A stretch of 9,007 nt of DNA from JBEINZ01 sp040377825 (GCA_040377825.1 JBEINZ010000127.1:1-9007); one strand, 5' to 3'; shown: positions 1 through 8,340, counted from the first letter of the stretch. Notes: a model not told the origin generated them from the sequence alone. Numbers and translations are program-made.

Positions 1-1566
1 GGTGAGAGCGTCGGCGAGCGTATCGCCGCTGGCCAGGCCGGAGCCGCTGACCGCATATGTCAGCGCTGGATTGGCATCGCCGTATTCTCGGCTCACCGAA
101 TTGCCGGAAACGATGAGGCCCCGTGGCGTGACGGTCAGTGTGCCCGTCTGATAGGTGAGCGAATAGTTGCTCGTGGCCGCCAGTGTGCCGCGTTCAATGT
201 TGTAATTGCCGACCCCCGAAGTCGCGGTCGCCGTGGTCGTGATTGCCCCCGTAAGCGCGTCGGCGAGCGTATCGCCGCTGGCGAGGCCGGAGCCGCTGAC
301 AGTATAGGTTAGTGCCGGGTTGGCGGCGCCGTATAACCGACTTACGTCGTTGGCGGCAACGGTGATTGCTCGGGGCGTTACGGTCAGATTTGCTTGATTA
401 TACACGAGTGTGTAGTTGATAGGCGCGGCTAACGTGCCTTGAGTGATTGTGTATGTGCCGACTGGAGACGTTGTTGTTGCGGTCGTCGCAAGAGCTCCGG
501 TTAGTTGATCGCCGTTCAGCAAGCCAGTGCCGCTGATCGTATAGGTGAGGGCTGGGTTTGCATTTCCATATTCGCGGCTGAGCGCATTGGCGTTTACGAC
601 GACTGACAGAGCGAGCGACGTGACCGTCAAGCTGCCATTTTGATAGGTAAGCGCATAGTTGCTGGTCGCCGCGAGTGTCCCACGTTCGATTGCGTAACTG
701 CCCACATTGGATGAAACGGTTGCGGTCGTTGAAAGCGCGCCCGAAAGCACATCGCCGTTGACAAGCCCGGATCCGCTAATTGTGTAAGTAAGCGCTGGAT
801 TTGCGCTTCCGAATGGACGGCTGAGCGCATCGCCGGTAACAGTGATGGCTCGTGCCGCAACCGTTAGCGTGCCCGTCTGAAAAGTGACCGCATAATTGCT
901 CGTTGCCGCCAATGTCCCCCGATTGATGTCGTAGTTTCCAACGTTCGAGGTCGTGTTGGCGGCGGTCGTTAGGGCGCCTGACAGCGTATCGCCGTTGACG
1001 AGACCCGATCCACTGACGGTATAGGTCAAAGCCGGGTTAGCACTGCCGTATTCGCGGGTGAGCGCGTCGGCCGTGACCGTGATCGCACGCGGAGTGACGG
1101 TCAGGTTGTTGGATTGATAGGTCAGAGCATAGTTGCCAGAGGCGGCGAGCGTGCCCTGGTTGATCAGATAGCTGCCGACCGCCGATGTCGTCGTTGCGGG
1201 TGTGGTTAGGCCGCCCGTGAGTGTATCGCCGTTGACGAGACCCGATCCACTGACGGTGTAGGTCAAGGCCGGATTGGCATTGCCATATTGGCGGGTGAGC
1301 GCGTCGGCCGTGACCGTGACCGCTCGTGCCGTTACGGTGAGATTGTTGGATTGATAGGTCAGGGCATAGTTGCCAGAGGCGGCCAGCGTGCCCTGATTGA
1401 TGAGGTAGCTGCCGACCGCGGATGTCGTCGTTGCGGATGTGGTTAGGCCGCCCGTGAGTGTATCGCCGTTGACGAGACCCGATCCGCTGACGGTATATGT
1501 CAAAGCCGGGTTCGCGCTGCCGTATTCGCGGGTGAGCGCGTTGGCCGTGACCGTGATCGCACGCGG
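1..1566 (-). repeat. MBG-type tandem repeats in the exoprotein gene (six full, one partial)
   Basis: Tandem repeats with the core R-E-YG-x-ANPALTYTVSGSGL, then NGDTL and NYALTYQ. In transcript order the units lie at 1566-1330, 1329-1093, 1092-856 and 855-619 (79 codons, 237 bases each), 618-376 (81 codons), 375-127 (83 codons, with an ADALT insertion) and 126-1 (partial, cut by the edge). The two upstream-most units differ at only about 6 of 79 residues, while later units diverge. MBG/YDG-type repeats are common in long adhesins and probably form a stalk that projects the N-terminal region. The array may continue outside the window. Confidence 0.9.
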
Positions 1567-4500
1567 AGTGACCGTATAGACACCTACATTCGAGATTTGG
1601 AAGTCATATCCATTGGTCGACGACAGCGTTCCCAGGTCCACGGTGTAAGAATAGGTTCCGGCGGACGCCGTCCCCACCGCGCCGGCTGTCGTTATCGTAG
1701 GGCTCCCGGTGTAGGACCCAGCCGAAACACCGCTCGTAAAGGCGCCCGCGACGCCGGCATCGCCCACGATGAAGTAGTTGTCGGTTACCAAGCTCGTCGC
1801 GTTATCACCGTAGGTTTTTGTATCGTTTGTGGTCGTCAACGTAAGTTTCGCTGTACTGGCGAAGACATAGCGATTACCCGTCGCGGAGACGGCGGCGCGC
1901 GCGGCGGTGTTCCAGACCGCATCATTGTTACTGTTCAAGCCGCCGAAATTGTCGATTCCGGGACTTGCCGAATAGACGAGCCAGCGGCCTGTCGTTGCTT
2001 GTACGGCGTTGGCGCCGGCGTTGTTAATGAAGGCCCCTGTCGCGGCAAGCGACACCTCTCCACCGATGATGGACTGATTGAGAGCGATCGTCAGATTCCC
2101 GGGTACGTAAACATCGATCATTCCACTGCGCGTATCCGAGGCGTCGAGCGTGAAGCTGGACGCCCGCGACGTCACGCGACGATTGCTTATCGAACCATCG
2201 TTCACCGGAGTGCCCACTATAGCCGTCGAGAAAAGCGAGTTAAGTTGGCTAAGATTACCTCTTCCGCTGTCGACATTCTGGATCAGCCAGTTCCCTTTGA
2301 CGTCCAGGTCAAAGATGGACGATGTCGCCTTCGTCTCGAAGCTTGCGGCCTCGGTCGCGCCGGTCGCCGCGTCAGCCTTCATGTAGGCGAGTATCGTCGA
2401 ACCGTTTGTCGTGTCGATCGCGCCATTGGCGAAGAAACCATAGAACTTCCCGTTGGCCCCGGTCGAAACCGGAAGCGTCGTGCCAGTTCCGGCGCGGGTA
2501 TTGATGATCACGGCACCGTTTGAACCGGAGGCGAGGACCGTGCCGCTTTCCGTGCGCGCCGTGCCGGCGATCACTTGAATGCCGGTCGGAAACCAAGTCT
2601 TCAGATAGGGATAGAAGTTTGTCCCCGTCCCCCATGTGCTGGCGTCAAATCCGGCTGGAAGCGTATTCTGAAGGTTTGCTGTCGACAGGCCCGTGCCGCC
2701 ATCGCTGACCGTCTGGCCAGTGGTTTCGATGTCGAAATACGACGAGTTAACGGTGCTGCTGTTGTTGAGACCGATGAGACCGCCTGTTGATGACGAGCCG
2801 CTCACGGCACCGTAGGCATAGGTCTGAGATATTGTGGCATTATTCGCGTATCCCACGAGGCCACCCACGATCAGGTTACCCCGTACGGCTCCACCCGCAT
2901 AGGAGTTGCTGATCGATGTTCCGGGGTCACTCGTTCCGGCGAGACCGGCGACATAGGTATCGCCGCTTACGACGCTCGTCGAATAGGATAGATCTATGGT
3001 TCCTCCATTTAACAAATTCCCGACGAGACCACCGACATTGTCATGTCCGGTGACTGAACCCGTCGAATAGGATCTCGAAACAGTGCCTTCATTCCCTCCG
3101 ACAAGACCACCTATATTGCCGGCCGTGTTGATGCCTGAGTAAGTAGCTGCTACGTTTCCAGTGGCATAGACACTGTTGATTGAGCCACTATTGTTGATAT
3201 AGCCGGAAAATCCACCAAGGATGTTGGTCCCATTAACGTCCCCGGTTGCATATGCGTTAGTTATGGTCGTGCTGCCGGATACAAACCCAACAAATCCGCC
3301 CAGATTTTCTTTGCCATTTACCGAACCAGTTGAATATGAACCTGATATCGAGCCCTGATTTAGTAACCCAACAAAACCGCCGAGGTAATTGAATCCAGTT
3401 ACGGCACCAGAAGAATGAGAATTGAGGATATCACCGTCATTCACTCCAGCAAAACCACCTAGATTGGTTCGACTCGCGCCAGATCCATTGACAGAACCGG
3501 TCGCATAGGACTGGTTGATCGTATTTCCGGACATGTTATAGCCAATAAATCCGCCGGAATCGTCATTGCCGGTAACCACCCCAGTGGCAAAGGAGTTGGT
3601 GATTGTTCCATCGGCCGACTCGCCAAAGAGACCCCCGATCCGCGTAGTTCCAGACACGACACCGGTTGCACTCAACTGACTGTAAACGTTGCCAACGCCT
3701 CGGCTTGAGCCGATAAGTCCCCCCACGATTTGGGAGCCTTCCACTTTACCTGTCGCATAAGAGTTAGTGACGCTACGTAGCGCAAGGCCAATCAAACCGC
3801 CGACGTGCTGGTGGCCGGTTACGTCTCCTGTTGCGTATGAGTTCGAAACGATTTTCTGGGATTGACCGATTAATCCGCCGACCGAATTTCCGCCCCTGAC
3901 GTCGCCGGTCGCATAGGATGACGATACGGAGCCATCGGAAGTCCCGATCAGCCCACCGACGTTGTCTGAAGTGGCTGATCCGGTAACCGCGCCGGACGCA
4001 TTGGATTGGGAGATCGAACTATTCAAATCGCTGTAGCCGATCAGACCTCCGATGTCGTTTCCGGAGCCCGTCACCGAGCCGGTAGCATAAGACAACGAAA
4101 CAGCGGTTTGAACGCTGCTACCGATGAGCCCGCCAATCGTGGACGCGCCGCTGACTGTCGCGGTCGAGTAGGATTCGGTTACGGTCGCGTTTTCGGATCC
4201 GCCAATGAGCCCACCAACGGCATTGGTGCCACTGACCGTGCCTTCCGTATAGCTGTATTTCAATGTGCCGCGATCAAGATAACCTATAAGACCGCCAGCG
4301 TATGGATAGCCGGCTCCGCCTGTGATCGAGGCATTCTTGAGGCCTAAATCCCGTACAAGTCCTGGTTGTCCTACATATCCAAATAGGCCGACGTAATTGT
4401 TATCTTTCTTGAGAATTAGATTTTCTATCGTGTGACCAAGGCCAGTGAACGTTCCAACAAATCTATTAGTGTCATCAGGTCCTATCAATGGACCAGTATC

Positions 4501-6327
4501 AAAGTTAGGATCAAAAAATCCGCTAGCATTAAGGTTGCGCGCCAGGGCGTAGCGGCCACTGAGACCCGCAGGCGGCCCCGAAACTGGATCGCTCGAAGTC
4601 GCATCGAGGCCGTCGATAGCATCTACCTCGGCTATCGAATACAGCAGGGTATAACTTAGACCATTTATGGTCAGCGATTGGCCCGTGCCCGTGAACGTCG
4701 CGCTCACACCGGTCCCGAAGCGGTAGTCGCCGCCCGTTCCGCCATTGTTGGTCCGCAGCGCAAGCCCCGCGGTGCCGTTCGCGGTCAGATTCGCATTGAT
4801 ATTGATCGATCGATAGGCTTGTAGCGTGAGCGTATTGGCGCCCCAGGTCACGGGCGCGGCAACCGTGATGTCGCCCGCTTGGGTGCCCGGCGAGCCGAAG
4901 CCCCCCGTCGTGATCGTAACGTTCGCGCTTGCCAAGGCTGACTGCAATGTCGCGACATTGATCACGCTGTCGTTGGCATTGGCGGTGAAGCCGCTGATGC
5001 CCGTCGCATTCGAGATCGTCACATTATAAGGATCGAGCAGCAATGTGCCGGTTCTGCCCCTCAGCGCCGTCAGCACGGTCATGCCGGTGTAAACGAGCAC
5101 GCCGTGACTGGAGACCTCGGCCTCGCCGCCGTTGCCGCCCTGCGGACCGCCGAGCGCGGAGATCGTGCCGGCAAAGGTCGTTTGGAGATCCGACCAGACC
5201 ACGACCTCGCCGCCATTGCCCATGCCGGTCGCATTGGCGGAGATTGTGGACGCCGCATCGAACTTGGTCGTCTCGGCGCGGGCGAGCGGCCCCTTGCCTT
5301 GCCAGTCGCCACCGATCTTAACTGTGCCTCCGCCGGTCTTGCCGGAGACATCAATCTTGGCGCCGGTTGCCTTGATCGAGCGACCGGTCACGGTCACAGC
5401 GCCGCCCTTGGCGTGATCCGAGGACGCCGTCAGTTTGCCTGTGATCTGAACGCCGCCGGAGCCGCCGTCGAGGGTGATATTGCCATGCGTGCCGGTAACG
5501 GTTCGTGCCTCGACCACGCCTGTCATGTTGATCGCTTGACGCGCGGCCTCGCGCGCCGATGCCGCGCGGATTTCAACTCTGCCACCGGCTGCATCGATCG
5601 TCCCTGAAACGTCGACGAGCGGTTTGTCACCGCCCGTTTGCGTCGGCACCGCCACCTGCAGAAATCCATCGCCGGAAAAATCCAGCGTCGCGCGTTCGCC
5701 GGATCCCAAGCCGACCTTGCCGAGCGGAACAGAAATTGTCCCGGCGCTTTCAACGCTCCCGCCGACGAGGGCCGCGTAGCCGCCACTTCCAACACGTATC
5801 GAGCCGGAATTGGAAACGCCGGCTGATGCGCCATTGCCCCTAAAGGTGCGCTTGCCGGACGCGAAGTCCTGGTCGGAGATGCCGAGCGTACTGGCGACGA
5901 AGCCGGCCCCCGCGTTCACTGTCCCCGTCGGCGTGATCGCGATGCCGTTCGGATTGACCAGAATGAGCTGCCCGGTGGCGCTGAGCTGGCCGGCGATGGT
6001 CGAGGTGGTCGAGCCGTTGACGCGGGCAAGCATGGCCGAGGATGTGCTCGGCTGCGCGACGTCGACGCGGTTGCCCGCGCCGATCGAGAAGCTCTGCCAA
6101 TTTGTTACGGCGTTGTTCGATGTTTGATTGATCAAAAGTTGGTTTGTGGCCGGCTGGCTGATCGACGCTTGGCCGGAAACGACGACCCCACCGCTCGGCA
6201 ACGCGCCGGGGGTCGTCTGGGCCGAAACGCTGTTTAAGGCGCCCAAAAGTAGGAGCGCGACCGGTACAATTGCCGTCGAATTCATGAGTGAACGGACGGA
6301 CGTACGATGACTGACGGAAACACGCAT
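1..6327 (-). CDS. Two-partner secretion exoprotein (TpsA), filamentous-haemagglutinin-like adhesin with GLUG and MBG repeats; 3' end outside the window
   Basis: Surface exoprotein secreted by the adjacent TpsB; probable adhesin. The frame from the ATG at 6327 has no stop down to base 1 (2109 codons), so the C-terminus is missing. Residues 1-36 form a Sec signal peptide: basic start, hydrophobic core around 19-31, likely cleavage after VSA (36). Residues 37 to about 290 are the TPS (haemagglutination activity) domain, with NWQSFSIGAGNRVDV at 76-90 and NPNGI at 125-129. Beta-helix blocks follow: GGEVVVWSD at 373-381 and GTLLLDPYNVTIS at 427-439. GLUG repeats span about 678-1210. A linker carries GRWLVYSASP at 1447-1456. 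A diverged YDG/MBG-like unit lies at about 1492-1587, and MBG-type repeats run from 1588 to the edge. No cysteine occurs in the visible part. The start is supported by GAGG 7 bases upstream; an ATG at codon 15 (6285) is possible but would shorten the signal peptide n-region. The gene lies 15 bases after tpsB, so the two are likely co-transcribed. The family call is secure; the ligand is unknown. Confidence 0.95.
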   Translation of the reverse strand, partial: MRVSVSHRTSVRSLMNSTAIVPVALLLLGALNSVSAQTTPGALPSGGVVVSGQASISQPATNQLLINQTSNNAVTNWQSFSIGAGNRVDVAQPSTSSAMLARVNGSTTSTIAGQLSATGQLILVNPNGIAITPTGTVNAGAGFVASTLGISDQDFASGKRTFRGNGASAGVSNSGSIRVGSGGYAALVGGSVESAGTISVPLGKVGLGSGERATLDFSGDGFLQVAVPTQTGGDKPLVDVSGTIDAAGGRVEIRAASAREAARQAINMTGVVEARTVTGTHGNITLDGGSGGVQITGKLTASSDHAKGGAVTVTGRSIKATGAKIDVSGKTGGGTVKIGGDWQGKGPLARAETTKFDAASTISANATGMGNGGEVVVWSDLQTTFAGTISALGGPQGGNGGEAEVSSHGVLVYTGMTVLTALRGRTGTLLLDPYNVTISNATGISGFTANANDSVINVATLQSALASANVTITTGGFGSPGTQAGDITVAAPVTWGANTLTLQAYRSININANLTANGTAGLALRTNNGGTGGDYRFGTGVSATFTGTGQSLTINGLSYTLLYSIAEVDAIDGLDATSSDPVSGPPAGLSGRYALARNLNASGFFDPNFDTGPLIGPDDTNRFVGTFTGLGHTIENLILKKDNNYVGLFGYVGQPGLVRDLGLKNASITGGAGYPYAGGLIGYLDRGTLKYSYTEGTVSGTNAVGGLIGGSENATVTESYSTATVSGASTIGGLIGSSVQTAVSLSYATGSVTGSGNDIGGLIGYSDLNSSISQSNASGAVTGSATSDNVGGLIGTSDGSVSSSYATGDVRGGNSVGGLIGQSQKIVSNSYATGDVTGHQHVGGLIGLALRSVTNSYATGKVEGSQIVGGLIGSSRGVGNVYSQLSATGVVSGTTRIGGLFGESADGTITNSFATGVVTGNDDSGGFIGYNMSGNTINQSYATGSVNGSGASRTNLGGFAGVNDGDILNSHSSGAVTGFNYLGGFVGLLNQGSISGSYSTGSVNGKENLGGFVGFVSGSTTITNAYATGDVNGTNILGGFSGYINNSGSINSVYATGNVAATYSGINTAGNIGGLVGGNEGTVSRSYSTGSVTGHDNVGGLVGNLLNGGTIDLSYSTSVVSGDTYVAGLAGTSDPGTSISNSYAGGAVRGNLIVGGLVGYANNATISQTYAYGAVSGSSSTGGLIGLNNSSTVNSSYFDIETTGQTVSDGGTGLSTANLQNTLPAGFDASTWGTGTNFYPYLKTWFPTGIQVIAGTARTESGTVLASGSNGAVIINTRAGTGTTLPVSTGANGKFYGFFANGAIDTTNGSTILAYMKADAATGATEAASFETKATSSIFDLDVKGNWLIQNVDSGRGNLSQLNSLFSTAIVGTPVNDGSISNRRVTSRASSFTLDASDTRSGMIDVYVPGNLTIALNQSIIGGEVSLAATGAFINNAGANAVQATTGRWLVYSASPGIDNFGGLNSNNDAVWNTAARAAVSATGNRYVFASTAKLTLTTTNDTKTYGDNATSLVTDNYFIVGDAGVAGAFTSGVSAGSYTGSPTITTAGAVGTASAGTYSYTVDLGTLSSTNGYDFQISNVGVYTVTPRAITVTANALTREYGSANPALTYTVSGSGLVNGDTLTGGLTTSATTTSAVGSYLINQGTLAASGNYALTYQSNNLTVTARAVTVTADALTRQYGNANPALTYTVSGSGLVNGDTLTGGLTTPATTTSAVGSYLINQGTLAASGNYALTYQSNNLTVTPRAITVTADALTREYGSANPALTYTVSGSGLVNGDTLSGALTTAANTTSNVGNYDINRGTLAATSNYAVTFQTGTLTVAARAITVTGDALSRPFGSANPALTYTISGSGLVNGDVLSGALSTTATVSSNVGSYAIERGTLAATSNYALTYQNGSLTVTSLALSVVVNANALSREYGNANPALTYTISGTGLLNGDQLTGALATTATTTSPVGTYTITQGTLAAPINYTLVYNQANLTVTPRAITVAANDVSRLYGAANPALTYTVSGSGLASGDTLADALTGAITTTATATSGVGNYNIERGTLAATSNYSLTYQTGTLTVTPRGLIVSGNSVSREYGDANPALTYAVSGSGLASGDTLADALT
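1201..1485. repeat. 48-bp perfect direct repeat (1201-1248 and 1438-1485)
   Basis: The 48 bases 1201-1248 recur without mismatch at 1438-1485, exactly 237 bases apart. They lie at the same place in the first two MBG units and encode the VNGDTLTGGLTT segment. The run ends on each side in a single-base difference. It marks a recent duplication or gene conversion and a potential recombination site. Confidence 0.85.
2700..4296 (-). repeat. GLUG-repeat array in the exoprotein gene (about 19 units)
   Basis: About 19 tandem units of 25-36 residues, exoprotein residues about 678-1210. Most follow the pattern GG-L/F-I/V-G, a variable stretch, then S-Y-A/S-T-G-x-V-x-G. Unit 17 has AGL in place of GGL. 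The last unit ends in SYFDIETTGQ, the usual way such arrays finish. GLUG repeats are known from bacterial surface proteins and are expected to form regular beta structure. The units are diverged at DNA level and the spacer lengths vary. The region is richer in A+T than the rest of the gene: 24 G+C in the 60 bases 3301-3360 against 40 in 5461-5520. Confidence 0.9.
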
Positions 6328-6334
6328 GGTCTAA

Positions 6335-6338
6335 CCTC
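6335..6338 (-). promoter_or_regulatory. Ribosome binding site of the exoprotein gene
   Basis: GAGG on the minus strand, 7 bases before the ATG at 6327. It lies inside the 15-base gap after the tpsB stop (TAG at 6343-6345), so the exoprotein has its own initiation signal. This favours 6327 over the in-frame ATG at 6285. Confidence 0.7.
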
Positions 6339-6342
6339 GGTA

Positions 6343-8232
6343 CTAGAACTGGATCGAGCCAGAAATGATGAAGCGATCGCCGGTCGGCGCGGCGTCTGTG
6401 CGGTACTGCCGATTCCACTCGATGGAGAGAATGGCCTGATCGAAGGTGCTGCCGATGACGGGGGCTACCGGGCCGGCCGCCGGCGTCGGCGCGCCGCCGA
6501 AGCGGATGCCGACACCCCAAGACGCGGCCGAGGTCTTTTCCTGTTCAACGGCGGTGGGGTTCATCAGCCAAATGGTCCCGAACCCGCCGAAAAGATAAGG
6601 CGCCGCGCTCGCCAGGCCCACGCCGCCAAGGTCGGTGCTCCATGATGAGGAGATCTCAGCGCGGCCAATGAGCCCCGAGTCGCCCATGAATGAGCCGCGG
6701 TCGAACCCCGAGACGCCGTTATATTCGATCAGGCCGATCTGCTCGGCATGGGCCATTGCCTGACCGAACGAATGCTGTCCATGGACGAAGAGATCGATGC
6801 CGAGATGTGGCGCGAGAACTTGGCCATAGCGGCCCATGAACTCAATCTTACTGAAGGACGCATCGGCGCCTTGTCGCGACAGTGGTAGCGTCGCGGTCGC
6901 CGAAGCGGCATCGCGGGCGCCGAGGGCGTCCAGACCAAGCGAGGCGACAATGCGTCCGCCCAAAAAGGCACCCCAGGGTACAAATCCGGAGATTTCATTG
7001 CCCGAACGCACGATGCGCAGTCTGTCGCGCGAGATCGGCGTGGCGACCGGCTTGATGGCGGATACGTCTTCGTCCTGGATGTCGAATGACAGTTCGGTCG
7101 ACATGTTGAACGCGCGCGAGCGCACGGCGGCGTAGCGCATTCGGACGGAAAGCCGCTGGTATTCGGAGTAGAAGCTCTGGATCGTATTGGACTTGGGCGC
7201 TGAATCCGCCCGCAATGCATCGAGGATCAGCGAGAGCCCGTCGACCCCAAGCGGAATGTTTGCGCCGACCGAGACCTGCCGATTGGTCGGCTTCGCCTCG
7301 AAGAACCCACGCTCGCGATCGAAACGGGGAAAGCCGGACGCTTGCGCATAGAATTGCTCGCCGAAGCCGAACGGCGAATTCACCTGCACCGAAACGGCCG
7401 AACTGACGCCGCCGAGCGACCGGCCAACGGTGTTGTCGGTCGACACCGTCGCATTGATCCGTTTGTGGCGCGCCTCAACGATGAGAACGCTGCCGCCCGG
7501 GCGCTTTCCCGGGGCGAGGGTCGACTTGAGCGCCGTGCCCGGTGTGTCGCCGGCGAGCATGAGGGCGCGTTCGATTTCGCCGAGCTTGAGCCGCTTGCGA
7601 TCGACGACCGGCTCAAGCACGGCCCCGATCCGCGAGCGGATCGCCAGCGGCAAGGCCTCTACGTCAATTCGCTCGATAAAGCCGTCGATGACGACCACTT
7701 TCAATGTGCCGCCATCCACGAGTTTCTGGGCGGGGACGACCGCGCGTGTGAGCGCAAAGCCGGCAAGGGCATAGGCGGCCTCAAGGTCCCGTGCGGCTTG
7801 GAATATCGCCTCCACGGTGACGGTTTTGCCGACGAGAGCGGCTTCGAAAGCTCGCCGGGCCTTGAGAAGGCTGTCGTTTTCGGTGTCAGTGGTTTCGTCG
7901 TTGATGGCGACGCTGGAAAGCCGGACGGTCAGCCGTTCAGCACCTTTCGGCGCGGATGTTCCGGCCACGACCGGAATGACGATCTCTGAGGGTTTTGGCG
8001 CGGCCAACAGGCGCGCGGGCGGCAACGTGATTTGTGATGCGGTTTGACCATGAGCTGGCGACTGCGAGACTAAGGTGATGCCAACAAGCCAGCCAGCGGC
8101 TCGAAGCCACGGGAGCCGCGAAAGGCTCGGGCGAAAAGACACAGGCAGGCGAACCGCTTTTGCGGACCTTCCCTTCGTCTTTGTAATTCCAATTCCAAGT
8201 AAAACTGCAAAATCACGGAGAGGTGCGGGCAC
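6343..8232 (-). CDS. Two-partner secretion outer-membrane transporter (TpsB), ShlB/FhaC/HecB family
   Basis: Outer-membrane beta-barrel that exports the neighbouring exoprotein. I chose the GTG at 8232 because GAGG (8241-8244) sits 8 bases upstream. The frame stays open to an ATG at 8304, which adds 24 arginine-rich residues but lacks a close ribosome site; a GTG at 8140-8142 would leave a shorter, ordinary signal peptide. From the GTG at 8232 the protein has 629 residues. A long n-region precedes a hydrophobic core at about 45-55, with likely cleavage near 62 (AHG-QT). A POTRA domain lies at about 98-189, ending in VVVIDGFIERI. The ShlB barrel follows to a C-terminal phenylalanine (SGSIQF), as usual for Omp85-like porins. 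The loop-6 region reads VSGFDRGSFMGDSG (507-520), where FhaC-type proteins have VRGY/F. The strand motif reads FGGFG (548-552), where F-x-D-x-G is usual. No cysteine follows the chosen start. The family call is secure; the exact start is not. Confidence 0.93.
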   Translation of the reverse strand: MPAPLRDFAVLLGIGITKTKGRSAKAVRLPVSFRPSLSRLPWLRAAGWLVGITLVSQSPAHGQTASQITLPPARLLAAPKPSEIVIPVVAGTSAPKGAERLTVRLSSVAINDETTDTENDSLLKARRAFEAALVGKTVTVEAIFQAARDLEAAYALAGFALTRAVVPAQKLVDGGTLKVVVIDGFIERIDVEALPLAIRSRIGAVLEPVVDRKRLKLGEIERALMLAGDTPGTALKSTLAPGKRPGGSVLIVEARHKRINATVSTDNTVGRSLGGVSSAVSVQVNSPFGFGEQFYAQASGFPRFDRERGFFEAKPTNRQVSVGANIPLGVDGLSLILDALRADSAPKSNTIQSFYSEYQRLSVRMRYAAVRSRAFNMSTELSFDIQDEDVSAIKPVATPISRDRLRIVRSGNEISGFVPWGAFLGGRIVASLGLDALGARDAASATATLPLSRQGADASFSKIEFMGRYGQVLAPHLGIDLFVHGQHSFGQAMAHAEQIGLIEYNGVSGFDRGSFMGDSGLIGRAEISSSWSTDLGGVGLASAAPYLFGGFGTIWLMNPTAVEQEKTSAASWGVGIRFGGAPTPAAGPVAPVIGSTFDQAILSIEWNRQYRTDAAPTGDRFIISGSIQF

Positions 8233-8236
8233 TCTC

Positions 8237-8256
8237 GTTTCCTCAGGCCGGGAAAC
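8237..8256 (-). repeat. Inverted repeat over the tpsB ribosome binding site
   Basis: Perfect 6-bp arms GTTTCC (8237-8242) and GGAAAC (8251-8256) with an 8-base spacer. In the tpsB transcript the second arm includes the GG of the GAGG ribosome site, so folding would partly sequester it. Short stems arise by chance; a regulatory role is inference. Confidence 0.4.
8241..8244 (-). promoter_or_regulatory. Ribosome binding site that decides the tpsB start
   Basis: GAGG within TGAGGAAA on the minus strand, 8 bases before the GTG at 8232. No comparable site lies 5-12 bases before the ATG at 8304 or the GTG at 8142. The two G bases next to the stem edge fall in a 6-bp inverted repeat (8237-8256), so the site may be partly hidden in mRNA. 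Confidence 0.55.
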
Positions 8257-8314
8257 ATGGCGGCGCCAAACCGACAGACTCGGCTGACGACGACAAGCCT
8301 CCATTCGGACCCGA

Positions 8315-8340
8315 GTGTTTGCTGATCCCTAAGCAAACAC
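8315..8340 (-). promoter_or_regulatory. Perfect 9-bp hairpin in the tpsB leader
   Basis: Arms GTGTTTGCT (8315-8323) and AGCAAACAC (8332-8340), each the reverse complement of the other, separated by 8 bases. It ends 10 bases before the ATG at 8304 and about 80 bases before the preferred GTG. The loop on the minus strand contains AGGGA, a ribosome-site-like string that would be exposed in the loop. It could be an RNA hairpin or an operator. No T-run follows, so it is not an obvious terminator. Confidence 0.55.

Noticed and set aside
1..1566. Possible CRISPR-like or satellite array because of regular spacing
   Set aside because: The 237-base period is a multiple of three in an open frame, and the units translate into MBG-type protein repeats without spacers.
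1597..2523. 308-codon open frame on the plus strand
   Set aside because: It is exactly antisense to the exoprotein frame, very rich in Arg and Gly, resembles no known protein, and is expected when a GC-rich gene lacks in-frame reverse stops.
6342..6343. Frameshift or pseudogene suspicion for the exoprotein because it has no stop
   Set aside because: The frame is intact from start to edge and every repeat stays in register; the missing stop is simply outside the window.
5840..6520. 226-codon minus-strand frame across the tpsB-tpsA junction
   Set aside because: Different frame from both genes, Arg/His-rich, and overlaps the well-supported tpsB end, ribosome site and TPS domain.
7342..7989. 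215-codon open frame on the plus strand
   Set aside because: Antisense to the POTRA and early barrel part of tpsB, which has clear family motifs on the other strand.
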